Below are positions 20,613 to 29,754 of a stretch of 64,000 bases of DNA, one piece after another. The stretch's first letter is position 1; each line of letters starts with the position of its first letter. The stretch is from Bradyrhizobium erythrophlei (GTDB lineage Bacteria > Pseudomonadota > Alphaproteobacteria > Rhizobiales > Xanthobacteraceae). The notes under the pieces are model-generated. The model did no database searches, was not told the origin of the DNA, and worked only from the letters and a program-made list of their open reading frames with translations. The stretch is taken from assembly GCF_900142985.1 (NCBI RefSeq), contig NZ_LT670849.1, positions 3,596,001-3,660,000 of the forward strand, in the 5' to 3' direction. The translations under genes were made by a program, and so were the position numbers.

Positions 20613-21755
20613 ATGGATTTCGATTTGACCGAGGAGCAGCGGCTTCTCAAGGATAGCGTCGAGGGACTGCTCGGTGACGCCTATGATTTCGAAGCGCGCA
20701 AGAAATACATGAAGGAGCCGGGCGGCTGGAGCAAGGCGATCTGGGGCCGCTTTGCCGAACAGGGCCTGCTGGGCCTGCCGTTTGCGGAAGACGACGGCGG
20801 CTTCGGCGCCGGCGCGGTCGAGACCATGATCGTGATGGAGGCGCTGGGCCGCGCGCTGGTGATCGAGCCGTATCTCGCGACGGTCGTGATCGCCGGCGGG
20901 TTGTTGCGCCATGGCGGCTCGGCCGCGCAGAAGGAAGCGCATATCCCGTCCATCATCGACGGAGCCAAGACGTTTGCCTTCGCGCAACTGGAGAAGAACT
21001 CGCGCTACGATCTCGCCGACGTCACCACCTCGGCCAAGAAGAAGGGCGACGGCTGGATCATCGACGGCGAGAAGTTCGTCGTGCTCAACGGCGAGGCCGC
21101 CGACACCTTTGTCGTCACCGCGCGCACCAGGGGCGGCCAGCGCGACGCCAACGGCATCGGCGTGTTCCTTGTGCCTGCGAACGCCAAGGGCATCGTGAAG
21201 AAAACCTATCCGACCCAGGACGGGCTGCATGGCGCGGATGTCACCTTCACCGGCGTTGAGGTCGGCGCGGATGCCGTGATCGGGGATGGCGAAAACGGCC
21301 TGCCGCTGATCGAACGCGTGGTCGATGAAGCGCGCAGCGCGCTGTGCGCCGAGGCTGTCGGACTGATGGACGAATCCCTGAAGGCCACGGTCGAGTACCT
21401 GAAGACGCGCAAGCAGTTCGGCGTGCCGATCGGCAGCTTCCAGACCTTGCAGCACCGCGCGGCTGACATGTTCGTCGCGGTGGAACAGGCGCGCTCGATG
21501 TCGATGTTTGCCACCATGGCCTGCGACTTCGACGACGCGAAAGAGCGCTCGACCGCGGTCGCCGCCGCCAAGGTGCAGATCGGCAAGTCCGGCAAGTTCG
21601 TCGGCCAGCAGTCGATCCAGCTGCATGGCGGCATCGGCATGACGATGGAGGCCAAGATCGGTCACTACTTCAAGCGCCTGACCATGATCGAAAACACCTT
21701 CGGCGACACCGAGTATCACCTGCGCCGCGTCACCGCCGCCGGCGGGCTGGTGTAG
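20613..21755 (+). CDS. pimD: Acyl-CoA dehydrogenase, small-subunit type (PimD-like)
   Basis: This 380-residue acyl-CoA dehydrogenase has an N-terminal helical domain (MDFDLTEEQRLLKDSVEGLL), a central beta domain with FAQLEKNSRYDLADV in place of the stronger PimC loop, and a C-terminal helical domain with KQFGVPIGSFQTLQHRAADM and LHGGIGMTMEAKIGHYFKRL. It most likely forms a heteromeric desaturase with the 19240-20430 product. A GAGGAAACGTAG stretch precedes the ATG. Fifth gene of the operon. Confidence 0.92.
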   Translation: MDFDLTEEQRLLKDSVEGLLGDAYDFEARKKYMKEPGGWSKAIWGRFAEQGLLGLPFAEDDGGFGAGAVETMIVMEALGRALVIEPYLATVVIAGGLLRHGGSAAQKEAHIPSIIDGAKTFAFAQLEKNSRYDLADVTTSAKKKGDGWIIDGEKFVVLNGEAADTFVVTARTRGGQRDANGIGVFLVPANAKGIVKKTYPTQDGLHGADVTFTGVEVGADAVIGDGENGLPLIERVVDEARSALCAEAVGLMDESLKATVEYLKTRKQFGVPIGSFQTLQHRAADMFVAVEQARSMSMFATMACDFDDAKERSTAVAAAKVQIGKSGKFVGQQSIQLHGGIGMTMEAKIGHYFKRLTMIENTFGDTEYHLRRVTAAGGLV

Positions 21756-21774
21756 GTCCCATCCACCCGTCCTC

Positions 21775-21880
21775 GTCATTCCGGGGCGATGCGTAGCATC
21801 GAGCCCGGAATCCATCGGGCCGCGTTAGTGCGAGGAGAAATGGATTCCGGGTCTGGTCCTTCGGACCATCCCGGAATGAC
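21775..21880. repeat. Nested palindromic intergenic repeat, second copy of the 5200-5310 family
   Basis: Outer arms GTCATTCCGG and CCCGGAATGAC, and inner arms CCCGGAATCCAT and ATGGATTCCGGG, match the element at 5200-5310 in order and spacing; the central bases differ. It lies between the pimD-like and pimE-like genes. Confidence 0.85.
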
Positions 21881-21917
21881 GGTGTGAGAGCTGGCCAAAC
21901 TGCGAAGGAACATCCCC

Positions 21918-22691
21918 ATGAAATCCACCCCTTTCGATCTCACCGGACAGGTTGCGGTCGTCACCGGCTCGAGCCGCGGCATCGGCCGCTCCTCGGCCGA
22001 ACTGCTCGCCGAACTCGGGGCAAAAGTCGTGATCTCCTCACGCAAGGCCGATGCCTGCGAGGAAGTGGCGCAAGGCATCCGAAAAGCAGGCGGCGACGCG
22101 CACGTGATCGCCTGCAACATCTCGCGCCGCGAGGAGATCGAGGCGCTGATCTCGGGCGCGACCAAACATTACGGCAAGGTCGACATTCTCATCTGCAACG
22201 CCGCGATCAATCCCTATTACGGGCCGCTGCTCGACATCAAGGACGAGGCGTTCGACAAGATCATGGCCTCCAACGTCAAGAGCAACATCTGGCTCTGTCA
22301 GCTTGCGATTCCCGCAATGGCCGAGCGCGGCAAGGGCTCCGTCGTAATCATCTCCTCGATCGGCGGCTTGCGCGGTTCGACCGTGATCGGCGCCTACGGC
22401 ATCTCGAAGGCGGCGGATTTCGCGCTGTGTAGAAGCCTCGCCGGCGAGTGGGGCCCGAAAGGCGTGCGCGTCAATTGCGTCGCGCCGGGCCTGGTCAAGA
22501 CCGATTTTGCGCGCGCGCTGTGGGAAGACGAAGAGCGGCTGAAGCGCCGCACTGCGTCTACGCCGCTCCGGCGTATCGGCGAACCCGACGAGATCGCAGG
22601 CGCAGTCGCCTATCTCGCGTCCGATGCCTCGAGCTTCATGACCGGTCAGACGATCGTGGTCGACGGCGGCGTCACCACGGCGGGGGCGTAG
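21918..22691 (+). CDS. pimE: Short-chain dehydrogenase/reductase (PimE position)
   Basis: This 257-residue NAD(P)-dependent oxidoreductase is a classical SDR. The cofactor motif TGSSRGIG is at 17-24, NAA at 94-96, the catalytic Ser147 lies in IISSIGG, and Tyr160 and Lys164 in YGISK. The C-terminal VVDGGVTTAGA closes the fold. It sits last in the six-gene block, the position of pimE in pimFABCDE. The symbol rests on gene order, and its reaction in dicarboxylate breakdown is not evident. A 162-bp repeat-bearing gap separates it from the dehydrogenases, so it might have some independent expression. Confidence 0.88.
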   Translation: MKSTPFDLTGQVAVVTGSSRGIGRSSAELLAELGAKVVISSRKADACEEVAQGIRKAGGDAHVIACNISRREEIEALISGATKHYGKVDILICNAAINPYYGPLLDIKDEAFDKIMASNVKSNIWLCQLAIPAMAERGKGSVVIISSIGGLRGSTVIGAYGISKAADFALCRSLAGEWGPKGVRVNCVAPGLVKTDFARALWEDEERLKRRTASTPLRRIGEPDEIAGAVAYLASDASSFMTGQTIVVDGGVTTAGA

Positions 22692-22702
22692 CTCGCGAAT
22701 TT

Positions 22703-22813
22703 CGTGTCCCGGACGCGGTGCAGCGTCCGCAGATCCGGGACCTATTATTCGTTTTGCTCATGGCCCCGGATCAGCAGCGTATCATTGCATGCTGCGCGGC
22801 GTCCGGGGCACGA
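22703..22813. repeat. Palindromic intergenic repeat (CGTGTCCCGG/CCGGGGCACG)
   Basis: Outer arms CGTGTCCCGGACGC and GCGTCCGGGGCACG bracket inner arms GATCCGGG and CCCCGGATC. It lies after the pim block and before glpK, where an operon end is expected, and could also act as a transcript-stabilising stem-loop. Confidence 0.75.
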
Positions 22814-22882
22814 GAGCCGCCTTGACCTTCTCTCTCTGATCCGCTTGCTTGGCCGCCAATGAGAAACGTTGGAGGAACGCCA

Positions 22883-24385
22883 ATGTCCTTCGTGCTCGCC
22901 ATCGATCAGGGCACCACATCCTCGCGCGCCATGGTGTTTCGCGGCGACCTCTCGGTTGCCGGCATCGCGCAAGCTGAATTCCCGCAGCACTTTCCGGCTT
23001 CCGGCTGGGTCGAGCACGATCCGGAAGACATCTGGAACTCGACGGTTGCGACCTGTCGCGACGCGCTGAAGAAGGCTGGCGTCACGCCGAAGGACATCGC
23101 CGCGATCGGCATCACCAACCAGCGTGAGACGGTGGTGGTGTGGGATCGTGCCACCGGCAACGCCATTCACCGGGCTATCGTCTGGCAGGATCGGCGCACC
23201 GCCGATTTTTGCGCGAAGCTGAAGGACGAGGGCCACGAGCCGATGATTGCGGCCAGGACCGGCCTGATCATCGATCCCTATTTCTCCGGCACCAAGGTCG
23301 CCTGGCTGCTCGACAATGTCCCGGGCGCGCGGGCGCGCGCGGAGCGCGGCGAATTGCTGTTCGGCACCGTCGATTGTTACCTGCTGTGGCGTCTGACCGG
23401 TGGCAAGGTGCATGCGACCGACGCCACCAACGCCTCGCGCACGCTGCTGTTCAATATTCACACCGGCGCTTGGGATGACGACCTGCTCAAGCTATTGGGT
23501 GTGCCGCGCGCGATGTTGCCGGAGGTGAAGGATTCCTCGCACCGGTTCGGCGAGAGCGTGCCCGATCTGTTCGGTGGCGCCATCGCGATTGCCGGCATCG
23601 CCGGCGACCAGCAGGCCGCGACGATTGGACAAGCCTGTTTTTCGCCGGGCATGATCAAGTCGACTTACGGCACCGGCTGCTTTGCGCTGCTCAATACCGG
23701 GACAACGCCCGTCGCCTCGAAGAACAAGCTCCTCACCACGATCGCCTATCAGCTCAATGGCAAACGCACCTACGCGCTCGAAGGCTCGATCTTCGTGGCG
23801 GGGTCTGCGGTGCAATGGCTGCGCGACGGCCTGGGGGTAATCAAGCAGGCCGCGGAAACCGGCCCGCTTGCCGAAAAATCCGATTCCGCCCAGAGCGTCT
23901 ATCTCGTGCCGGCCTTTGTCGGTCTGGGTGCGCCCTACTGGAATCCGCGCGTGCGCGGCGCGCTGTTCGGGCTGACGCGCAACACCGGCCCTGCCGAGCT
24001 CGCACATGCCGCGCTCGAGAGCGTCTGTTACCAGACCGTCGATCTCTGGGAGGCGATGCGCGCGGACTGGCCGGAAGCCAAAGCCGCCAACGTCGTGCTC
24101 CGCGTCGATGGCGGCATGACGGCGTCCGACTGGACGATGCAGCGGCTCGCCGATCTGCTCGACGCGCCGGTCGACCGGCCGGTCGTGCTCGAAACCACCG
24201 CGCTTGGTGCGGCCTATCTCGCCGGACTTGCCGCCGGTGTTTATCCCGCGCCGGAAAAATTCGCCGACAACTGGCGGCTCGAGCGCCGCTTCAAGCCCAA
24301 CATGAGCGCGGCGACACGCGAGCGAAAATTGAAGGGTTGGTCACGCGCCGTGAAAGGCCTGCTCGCAAGCGATGAAGACATCTGA
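22883..24385 (+). CDS. glpK: Glycerol kinase
   Basis: This 500-residue cytoplasmic kinase phosphorylates glycerol to glycerol-3-phosphate. The N-terminal [12 protein letters not shown] phosphate loop, [10 protein letters not shown], and the glycerol-binding regions ending in [19 protein letters not shown] and [20 protein letters not shown] are all family signatures. Length fits GlpK (about 500). The ATG at 22883 is chosen because GGAGG lies eight bases ahead; an upstream in-frame ATG at 22859 has no such site. No glpD, glpF or glpR gene is adjacent, so it stands alone here. Confidence 0.96.
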   Translation: MSFVLAIDQGTTSSRAMVFRGDLSVAGIAQAEFPQHFPASGWVEHDPEDIWNSTVATCRDALKKAGVTPKDIAAIGITNQRETVVVWDRATGNAIHRAIVWQDRRTADFCAKLKDEGHEPMIAARTGLIIDPYFSGTKVAWLLDNVPGARARAERGELLFGTVDCYLLWRLTGGKVHATDATNASRTLLFNIHTGAWDDDLLKLLGVPRAMLPEVKDSSHRFGESVPDLFGGAIAIAGIAGDQQAATIGQACFSPGMIKSTYGTGCFALLNTGTTPVASKNKLLTTIAYQLNGKRTYALEGSIFVAGSAVQWLRDGLGVIKQAAETGPLAEKSDSAQSVYLVPAFVGLGAPYWNPRVRGALFGLTRNTGPAELAHAALESVCYQTVDLWEAMRADWPEAKAANVVLRVDGGMTASDWTMQRLADLLDAPVDRPVVLETTALGAAYLAGLAAGVYPAPEKFADNWRLERRFKPNMSAATRERKLKGWSRAVKGLLASDEDI

Positions 24386-24392
24386 TGATCGT

Positions 24393-24473
24393 CGTCATTG
24401 CGAGGAGCAGCGCGACGAAGCAATCCAGGCTTTTTGGTAGTGCTGGATCGCTTCGCTGTCGCTCGCGATGACG
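24393..24473. repeat. Short palindromic intergenic repeat (CGTCATTGCGAGG family)
   Basis: CGTCATTGCGAG at the left pairs imperfectly with CTCGCGATGACG at the right, and GCGACGAAGCAATCCAG pairs with CTGGATCGCTTCGCTGTCGC inside. This is a common type of long-hairpin repeat in rhizobial genomes. It fills the glpK to acylase gap. Confidence 0.8.
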
Positions 24474-24501
24474 AGGAAAGAAAAAGAATCGGGAAGAACA
24501 A

Positions 24502-26943
24502 ATGAAAATGCCTCAAACCCTCGCGACGCGGCTCGGTGTCGCCGCGTTGCTTTTTGCCGCAGCATCTCTAGCCTTTGCCCGCGACAGCGACAACGCACCT
24601 TCCGCCGCGCGGCTTTCGAGCGCGCCAGCGCCGGGCTTGCTAGCCGCTGGAAAGATCCTGGTCGACGTCTGGGGTATTCCGCATATCTATGCGGACAACG
24701 AGCACGACCTGTTTTTCCTGCAAGGCTTCAACGCTGCGCGCGACCGGCTCTGGCAGATCGATCTCTGGCGCAAGCGCGGTCTTGGCCTGCTCGCCAGGGA
24801 TTTCGGCCCGGCCTATGTCGAGCAGGACAGAAGCTTGCGGCAATTTCTCTACCGCGGCGACATGAACGCGGAATGGGCGTCGTATGGCCCGAAGGCAAAA
24901 TCCTACGCGGAAGCCTTTGTCGCCGGCATCAACGCCTATGTCGCGGACGTGCAGGGCGGCCGCCGCGCACTGCCGATCGAGTTTCGCATCGCCGGCACCA
25001 TGCCGGACGCATGGAAGGCCGAAGACGTGGTGCGCGTCCGCAGCCACGGCCTGACCCGCAACGTTGCGTCCGAGGTCAAGCGTTCGCTGGTGGCCTGCGC
25101 GGCCGGCCTCGAGGCGGATCGTTTTCGGGTCAAGCTCGAGCCCGCCTGGACCACGAAAATTCCGGAAGGGCTCGACCCCTGCTCGATCCCGAAGGGCGTG
25201 CTGGCGGCGTATGATCTGGCGACGCGGCCGGTGGCGTTCGCGCGCGCCGAAGAGCGCAAGGCGATGTTGCAGCATGACCCGGATCGCTATCTCACCGAGG
25301 CCGACCAGCAGCGCGACACCATCGGCTCCAACAACTGGGTGGTCGCGCCGTCGCGCACCGCGACCGGCCGCGCCATCCTCGCCAACGATCCGCATCGCGA
25401 GCACAGCGTGCCGTCGCTGCGTTACATCGTCGGATTGAATGCGCCGGGGATCTCGGTGATCGGCGCGGGCGAACCGGCGCTGCCGGGTATTTCGATCGGC
25501 CACAACGGCACGATCGCGTTCGGTCTCACCATCTTCAACGTCGATCAGGAAGATCTCTACGTCTACCAGCTCAATCCCGCCGATCCGAACCAGTATCGCT
25601 ATTGCGATGGCTGGGAGCAGATGCGGATCGTGCATGAGAGCATCGAGGTCAAGGGCGAGAGCGCTCGCGACGTCGAACTGAAATTCACCCGGCATGGCCC
25701 GGTGATCCATGTCGATGCCGCCAACAAGCGCGCCTTTGCCATCCGCTCGGTCTGGTTTGAGCCCGGCACCTCGGCCTATTTCGGTTCGTCCGACTACATG
25801 ACCGCCAAGGACTGGAACGGCTTCGTCACCGCGATGAAGCGCTGGGGCGCGCCGTCGGAGAATCAGGTCTATGCCGACGTCAAAGGCAATATCGGCTGGA
25901 TTCCCGGCGCCAAGACGCCGCGCCGCGTCAACTATGACGGGCTGATGCCGGTGCCGGGCGATGGCCGCTACGAATGGCAGGGCTTCGTCCAAAATGACGA
26001 GCTGCCCCGCGTCTACCGTCCCGAGCAGGGCTTTTTCGCCACCGCGAACCAGATGAACCTGCCAAGCGATTATCCAGTCACGGAGCGCAAGGTCGGCTTC
26101 GAATGGTCCGACCCGGCGCGCTGGCAGCGCATCGTCGAAGTCTTGCAGTCAAAGCCGAAGATGACGCTGGCCGACGCGATGGATTTGCAGAACGACACCA
26201 CCTCGATGCTGGCGCGGCGTCTGGTGAAATTGCTCGGACCAATTCAGTCCGATGACGCCAATGCCAAAAAGGGATTGGGGCTGCTTAAGGATTGGGATGC
26301 GCGCGACGACGCCGACAGCGCGGCGGGCGCGATCTACGAGGTGTGGATATCAAACCACCTGGGCTCGGCGCTGCTCAAGGCCGTCGCGCCGAAGGCAGCA
26401 GACCTGATCGCATCGGAAGCGTCTTCCATTTCGCCCATCGTCGCCTATCTCGAGGCGCCGGATGCCGCGCTCGGCGCCGATCCCAAAGCCGCACGCGACC
26501 GGATCCTGAGTGAAAGCCTCGGGCGTGCGGTCGCCGAGGTCAGCGAAAAGCTCGGCGCGGACACCACGATGTGGCGTTGGGGCAGATTGCATGTGGCCAA
26601 ATTCGATCACGCGTTGATGCCGCTCGCTGACAAGGCAACAGCCGCTCAGATGTCGGTCGGGCCGCTGTCGTTTGGCGGCGCCGCCAACGTGCCGCGCGCC
26701 GCGACCTACCGCCGCTCGGATTATCATCTCACCGCCGGCGCCTCGTTCCGCATGGTGCTTGATGTCGGCAATTGGGATGCCAGCCGCGCCGTCAACACGC
26801 CCGGCCAGTCCGGCGATCCCTTCAGTGGGCACTACCGCGATCTCGCGCCGCTGTGGGCGACCGGCCAATATGTGCCGCTGCTCTACAGCCGCGCTGCGGT
26901 GGAGGCTGCTGCGGCGGAAGTGATTAGTTTGACGCCGAGGTGA
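24502..26943 (+). CDS. Penicillin acylase-family Ntn hydrolase, exported
   Basis: This 813-residue precursor belongs to the peptidase S45 / penicillin amidase family, which includes N-acyl-homoserine lactone acylases. A signal peptide (MKMPQTLATRLGVAALLFAA, cleavage near AFARDS) sends it to the periplasm. The autoprocessing site is Gly275-Ser276 in IGSNNWVVAPSRT; Ser276 would become the N-terminal nucleophile of the beta chain. LANDPHREHSVPSLRY and GHNGTIAFGLTIFNVD are conserved beta-chain segments. It is 117 bp after glpK and its ATG follows GGGAAG. Substrate could be an acyl-amide, an AHL signal or a beta-lactam; sequence alone does not decide. Confidence 0.9.
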   Translation: MKMPQTLATRLGVAALLFAAASLAFARDSDNAPSAARLSSAPAPGLLAAGKILVDVWGIPHIYADNEHDLFFLQGFNAARDRLWQIDLWRKRGLGLLARDFGPAYVEQDRSLRQFLYRGDMNAEWASYGPKAKSYAEAFVAGINAYVADVQGGRRALPIEFRIAGTMPDAWKAEDVVRVRSHGLTRNVASEVKRSLVACAAGLEADRFRVKLEPAWTTKIPEGLDPCSIPKGVLAAYDLATRPVAFARAEERKAMLQHDPDRYLTEADQQRDTIGSNNWVVAPSRTATGRAILANDPHREHSVPSLRYIVGLNAPGISVIGAGEPALPGISIGHNGTIAFGLTIFNVDQEDLYVYQLNPADPNQYRYCDGWEQMRIVHESIEVKGESARDVELKFTRHGPVIHVDAANKRAFAIRSVWFEPGTSAYFGSSDYMTAKDWNGFVTAMKRWGAPSENQVYADVKGNIGWIPGAKTPRRVNYDGLMPVPGDGRYEWQGFVQNDELPRVYRPEQGFFATANQMNLPSDYPVTERKVGFEWSDPARWQRIVEVLQSKPKMTLADAMDLQNDTTSMLARRLVKLLGPIQSDDANAKKGLGLLKDWDARDDADSAAGAIYEVWISNHLGSALLKAVAPKAADLIASEASSISPIVAYLEAPDAALGADPKAARDRILSESLGRAVAEVSEKLGADTTMWRWGRLHVAKFDHALMPLADKATAAQMSVGPLSFGGAANVPRAATYRRSDYHLTAGASFRMVLDVGNWDASRAVNTPGQSGDPFSGHYRDLAPLWATGQYVPLLYSRAAVEAAAAEVISLTPR

Positions 26944-26980
26944 GTCGTTTATCCCTCCCCGTTGCGGGGAGGGAAAGAAG

Positions 26981-27925
26981 CTACCCCTCAAACCTCACCG
27001 CCGTCGTATTCGCGCCGCATAGCAACACGGCGACACGTTCTCCGGCGGCGGGCTTGTAGCGTCCCGAGAGCAGCGCCGCGAATGCTGCCGCGCCGCCGGG
27101 CTCGGTCACCACGCGCAACGTGGACCACAGCTTCTCCTGCGCCTGGCGGATCGCCTCGTCCGTGACCAGCACGACGCGATCGACATTGGCGCGCGCGATC
27201 GGAAACATCAGTTGGCCGACCTGGCGCGGGGCAAGACTATCGGCGGCGATGCCGCCGGCGGGCGCGTCCACCGGATGGCCTGCGGCCAGCGCATCATGCA
27301 GCGTGGGCGCCGCTTCCGGCTCGACCGCGACGATGCGGATTCTGCGACCATACCAGGCGGCGATGCCGCCGATCAGTCCGCCGCCGCCGACCGCGACCAA
27401 CAAAGTATCGATGTCCGGCGCATCCTGTTCCAGTTCGATACCGACCGAGCCCTGACCGAGCAGCGTCTCGGCCTGGTCGTAGGCATGAACCGGCATCGCG
27501 CCGGTCCGTTCGATATGCGCTTCGCTTGCGGCGAGCGCATCGGCATAGCGCGAGCCGGCAATGACGAGTTTCGCACCGTATCCACGGATTCGCTCCTGCT
27601 TGGCGGGCGAGGCGATGTCGGGCACGAAAATGGTCGCGGGCACCTGCAAGCGATGCGCGGCACAGGCGACCGCCACGCCGTGATTGCCGCCGGACGCCGC
27701 CACCACGCCGGCAGCCGGCGCCTTTCGCAACAGCAGATTGGCGAACGCGCCGCGCGCCTTGAACGACCCGGAATGCTGCAAGAATTCCAGTTTGAAGGTG
27801 AGGGGACCGGCCGCAAGGCCGAAGTCGGCCATATCGGCCTTGAGAAGGGGCGTTCGCCGCACGAAGGGGCGGATTGTTGTTTCGGTCGCGGCAATGCGCT
27901 CGCGTGTAATGAACGTGTCGGTCAT
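26981..27925 (-). CDS. PLP-dependent threonine/serine dehydratase-family enzyme
   Basis: This 314-residue fold-type II PLP enzyme resembles threonine dehydratase and serine racemase. The PLP lysine is Lys56 in SGSFKARGAFANL, the substrate loop ASGGNHG is at 77-83 and the phosphate-binding loop reads VAVGGGGLIGG. It lacks the C-terminal ACT-like regulatory domain of biosynthetic IlvA, so a catabolic or racemase-like role is more likely. ATG 27925 follows GAGG; an in-frame upstream codon at 27955 lies in the divergent promoter. It is divergent from the ArsR-family gene at 27981 with 55 bp between, so that regulator probably controls it. Confidence 0.88.
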   Translation of the reverse strand: MTDTFITRERIAATETTIRPFVRRTPLLKADMADFGLAAGPLTFKLEFLQHSGSFKARGAFANLLLRKAPAAGVVAASGGNHGVAVACAAHRLQVPATIFVPDIASPAKQERIRGYGAKLVIAGSRYADALAASEAHIERTGAMPVHAYDQAETLLGQGSVGIELEQDAPDIDTLLVAVGGGGLIGGIAAWYGRRIRIVAVEPEAAPTLHDALAAGHPVDAPAGGIAADSLAPRQVGQLMFPIARANVDRVVLVTDEAIRQAQEKLWSTLRVVTEPGGAAAFAALLSGRYKPAAGERVAVLLCGANTTAVRFEG

Positions 27926-27946
27926 GGGAGCCTCACTGGGCCGATC

Positions 27947-27980
27947 TTGACACAAGTTAGGTAATTAGCAAAATAGCTAA
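27947..27980 (+). promoter_or_regulatory. Promoter and operator abutting the ArsR-family start codon
   Basis: TTGACA at 27947-27952 is followed after 17 bp by an AT-rich AAAATA (27970-27975), a weak -10, which would place transcription start at or next to the ATG at 27981. The inverted repeat TTAGC-AAAATA-GCTAA (27965-27980) covers this -10 and touches the ATG. No ribosome-binding site is visible, so the mRNA may be leaderless and autorepressed. Confidence 0.55.
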
Positions 27981-28283
27981 ATGAAAATTGCGATTGCGTT
28001 GCGCGCGCTGGCCAGCGAGCGGCGTCTCCTGATCCTGGACTGGCTTCGCGACCCGAAAAGGCATTTTCGGGCGCAGGTCGACGGCGACCTCGAGGATGAC
28101 GGCGTTTGCGGCCTGTTGATTGCCGAAAAGCTCGGCGTCAGCGCCCCCACTTTGAGCGAGCACATGCGCGTCCTGATCGCAGCGAAGCTCGTGCGCGCCA
28201 AGCGCGTCAAGCAGTGGACGATGTACCGGCGCGACGAGGATGCGATTGCGGCCGTCAAGCGCGTGATTCACGACAAGGTTTGA
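27981..28283 (+). CDS. ArsR-family winged-helix regulator
   Basis: This is a 100-residue single-domain winged-helix protein. The start MKIAIALRALASERRLLILDW, the helix-turn-helix IAEKLGVSAPTLSEHMRVLI and the wing LVRAKRVKQWTMYRRDE follow the ArsR/SmtB pattern. The classical metal-binding ELCVCDL box on the recognition-side helix is replaced by a sequence ending DDGVCGLLIAEKL, with a single cysteine, so metal sensing is unlikely. Divergence from the PLP dehydratase gene and the palindrome between them suggest it regulates that gene and itself. Confidence 0.85.
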   Translation: MKIAIALRALASERRLLILDWLRDPKRHFRAQVDGDLEDDGVCGLLIAEKLGVSAPTLSEHMRVLIAAKLVRAKRVKQWTMYRRDEDAIAAVKRVIHDKV

Positions 28284-28334
28284 GGCGCGGTCTCAGATCC
28301 GACTCTCGCCGATGGAAAGAAGCGAACCGCAATC

Positions 28335-29528
28335 TCAGCGCGCGCCGTCGGCGATCCAGGCCGCGAGCACTGCGCGCTCCTGGGGTGTGATTTCGGTGAT
28401 GTTGCCGGGCGGCATGGCGTTCGACCAGGCCGCGTTGCGCCCGATCAGCCGGCTGTTGCGCATGATTGCTTCCGGGTCGTCGAGCCGCACGCCCTTGGGC
28501 GCTGCGGTGATTCCATCAAACACCGGCTCCGCGGCGTGGCACATGCTGCATCGGGACATGACGATTTCCTGCGCGGCGGCAAAATCATGCTTGGGCACGA
28601 CTGTGGCCGCCTTGGCGTCGCGGGGACCTGCGGTGGTCAGGAACGCAATCGCGATCATGCCGATCGCAGCCACCCCCCACACCCACCACGGCGATTTGCG
28701 CCCGGCGTGGCGCTCGTTGAAGAAGTGACGGATCACGGGGCCGAGCGCCAGCACGATGGCGGCGATCAGCCAGTTGTAGCGGGTGCCGAAGATCAGCGGG
28801 TAATGGTTGCTGATCATCAGGAACACGACCGGCAGCGTCAGATAATTGTTGTGGACCGAACGTTCCTTGCCCTGCTTGCCGAATTTCGGATCCGGCTTCT
28901 CGCCTTTGAGCAGTGCGGCGATCACCTTCTTCTGGTTCGGGATGATCAGTGTGAAGACGTTGGCGACCATGATGGTGCCGATGATCGCGCCGATCTGGTT
29001 GAAGGCGCCGCGGCCGCTTAGCACATGGGTGAAGGCGTAGGTCAGCGCCACGAGGAAGATGTAGCCGCCGATCGCAAACGGCAGCTCGTAGGCGGAAAGC
29101 CCGCTGCGGCAGGCCGCTTCATAGAGCAGCCAGGCCAGCGCTAGGCTGAAAAAGCTGAACAACGCGGCCTGGGTGGGCGTGAGGTCGAGCACGGACTTGT
29201 CGACCAGAAACAGTTCGGCATCGAGATAGTAGACGATGACCATCAGCACGAAACCCGACAGCCAGGTGGTGTAGGCCTCCCACTTGAACCAGGTCAGTTC
29301 CGCCGGCAGCTTCGCCGGCGCGACCAGGAATTTGACGATGTGGTAGAAGCCGCCGCCATGCACCTGCCAGGCGTCGCCATGGGCGCCTTCGGGCAGACCC
29401 TCGCGCGGCTTGAGTTCCAGGTCGAGGTGGATGAAGTAGAACGAGCTACCGATCCAGCCGACCGCCGCGATCACATGCAACCAGCGGAAAATAAGGCTTG
29501 CCCACTCGGATAAAATCGATGCCCACAT
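28335..29528 (-). CDS. puuD: PuuD-type urate hydroxylase with C-terminal cytochrome c domain
   Basis: This 397-residue inner-membrane protein fits the PuuD family, which oxidises urate to 5-hydroxyisourate using a membrane domain joined to a c-type heme. The N-terminal membrane domain begins FRWLHVIAAVGWIGSSFYFI and carries about seven hydrophobic segments. The C-terminal domain has the heme motif CSMCH at 327-331 and a likely axial methionine in NAMPPGN. The start at ATG 29528 gives the standard length and has GGAG upstream; the frame runs further upstream without protein-like sequence. The neighbouring OHCU decarboxylase/HIU hydrolase, permease and xanthine dehydrogenase genes support a role in urate breakdown. 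Confidence 0.88.
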   Translation of the reverse strand: MWASILSEWASLIFRWLHVIAAVGWIGSSFYFIHLDLELKPREGLPEGAHGDAWQVHGGGFYHIVKFLVAPAKLPAELTWFKWEAYTTWLSGFVLMVIVYYLDAELFLVDKSVLDLTPTQAALFSFFSLALAWLLYEAACRSGLSAYELPFAIGGYIFLVALTYAFTHVLSGRGAFNQIGAIIGTIMVANVFTLIIPNQKKVIAALLKGEKPDPKFGKQGKERSVHNNYLTLPVVFLMISNHYPLIFGTRYNWLIAAIVLALGPVIRHFFNERHAGRKSPWWVWGVAAIGMIAIAFLTTAGPRDAKAATVVPKHDFAAAQEIVMSRCSMCHAAEPVFDGITAAPKGVRLDDPEAIMRNSRLIGRNAAWSNAMPPGNITEITPQERAVLAAWIADGAR

Positions 29529-29754
29529 CGCCCAGCTCCATGCCTCGCGCGGCGGATGCGGCGACCGTCCCGCGCGTTTTGTCCGGCCAACCACCTTGGC
29601 CGGAAACCCCAATTTCTGTGTCGCATTGATCGGGGTTGTTTTCCAGCGCTTCCGGTTGGCAGCCGGGAATGGCGGTTTGCCCAAAAAGGGGGCATGTGGA
29701 CTTCGCCGCACCAATCCGGGTAAATGATGGGGGGCTGATTTCAAGGTGGGACGT

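Noticed and set aside
24640..25992. 450-codon frame antisense to the penicillin acylase gene
   Set aside because: Coding evidence is on the plus strand (signal peptide, nucleophile Ser276); antisense has no family resemblance.
26953..26973. CCCTCCCCG/CGGGGAGGG hairpin between the acylase and dehydratase genes
   Set aside because: It has no T tract on either strand, so calling it a terminator is unsupported; it may still affect RNA stability.
29540..29620. GC-N10-CC pattern upstream of puuD as a possible sigma-54 site
   Set aside because: The -12 box would read CCGC in place of TTGC, so it is not a credible match.
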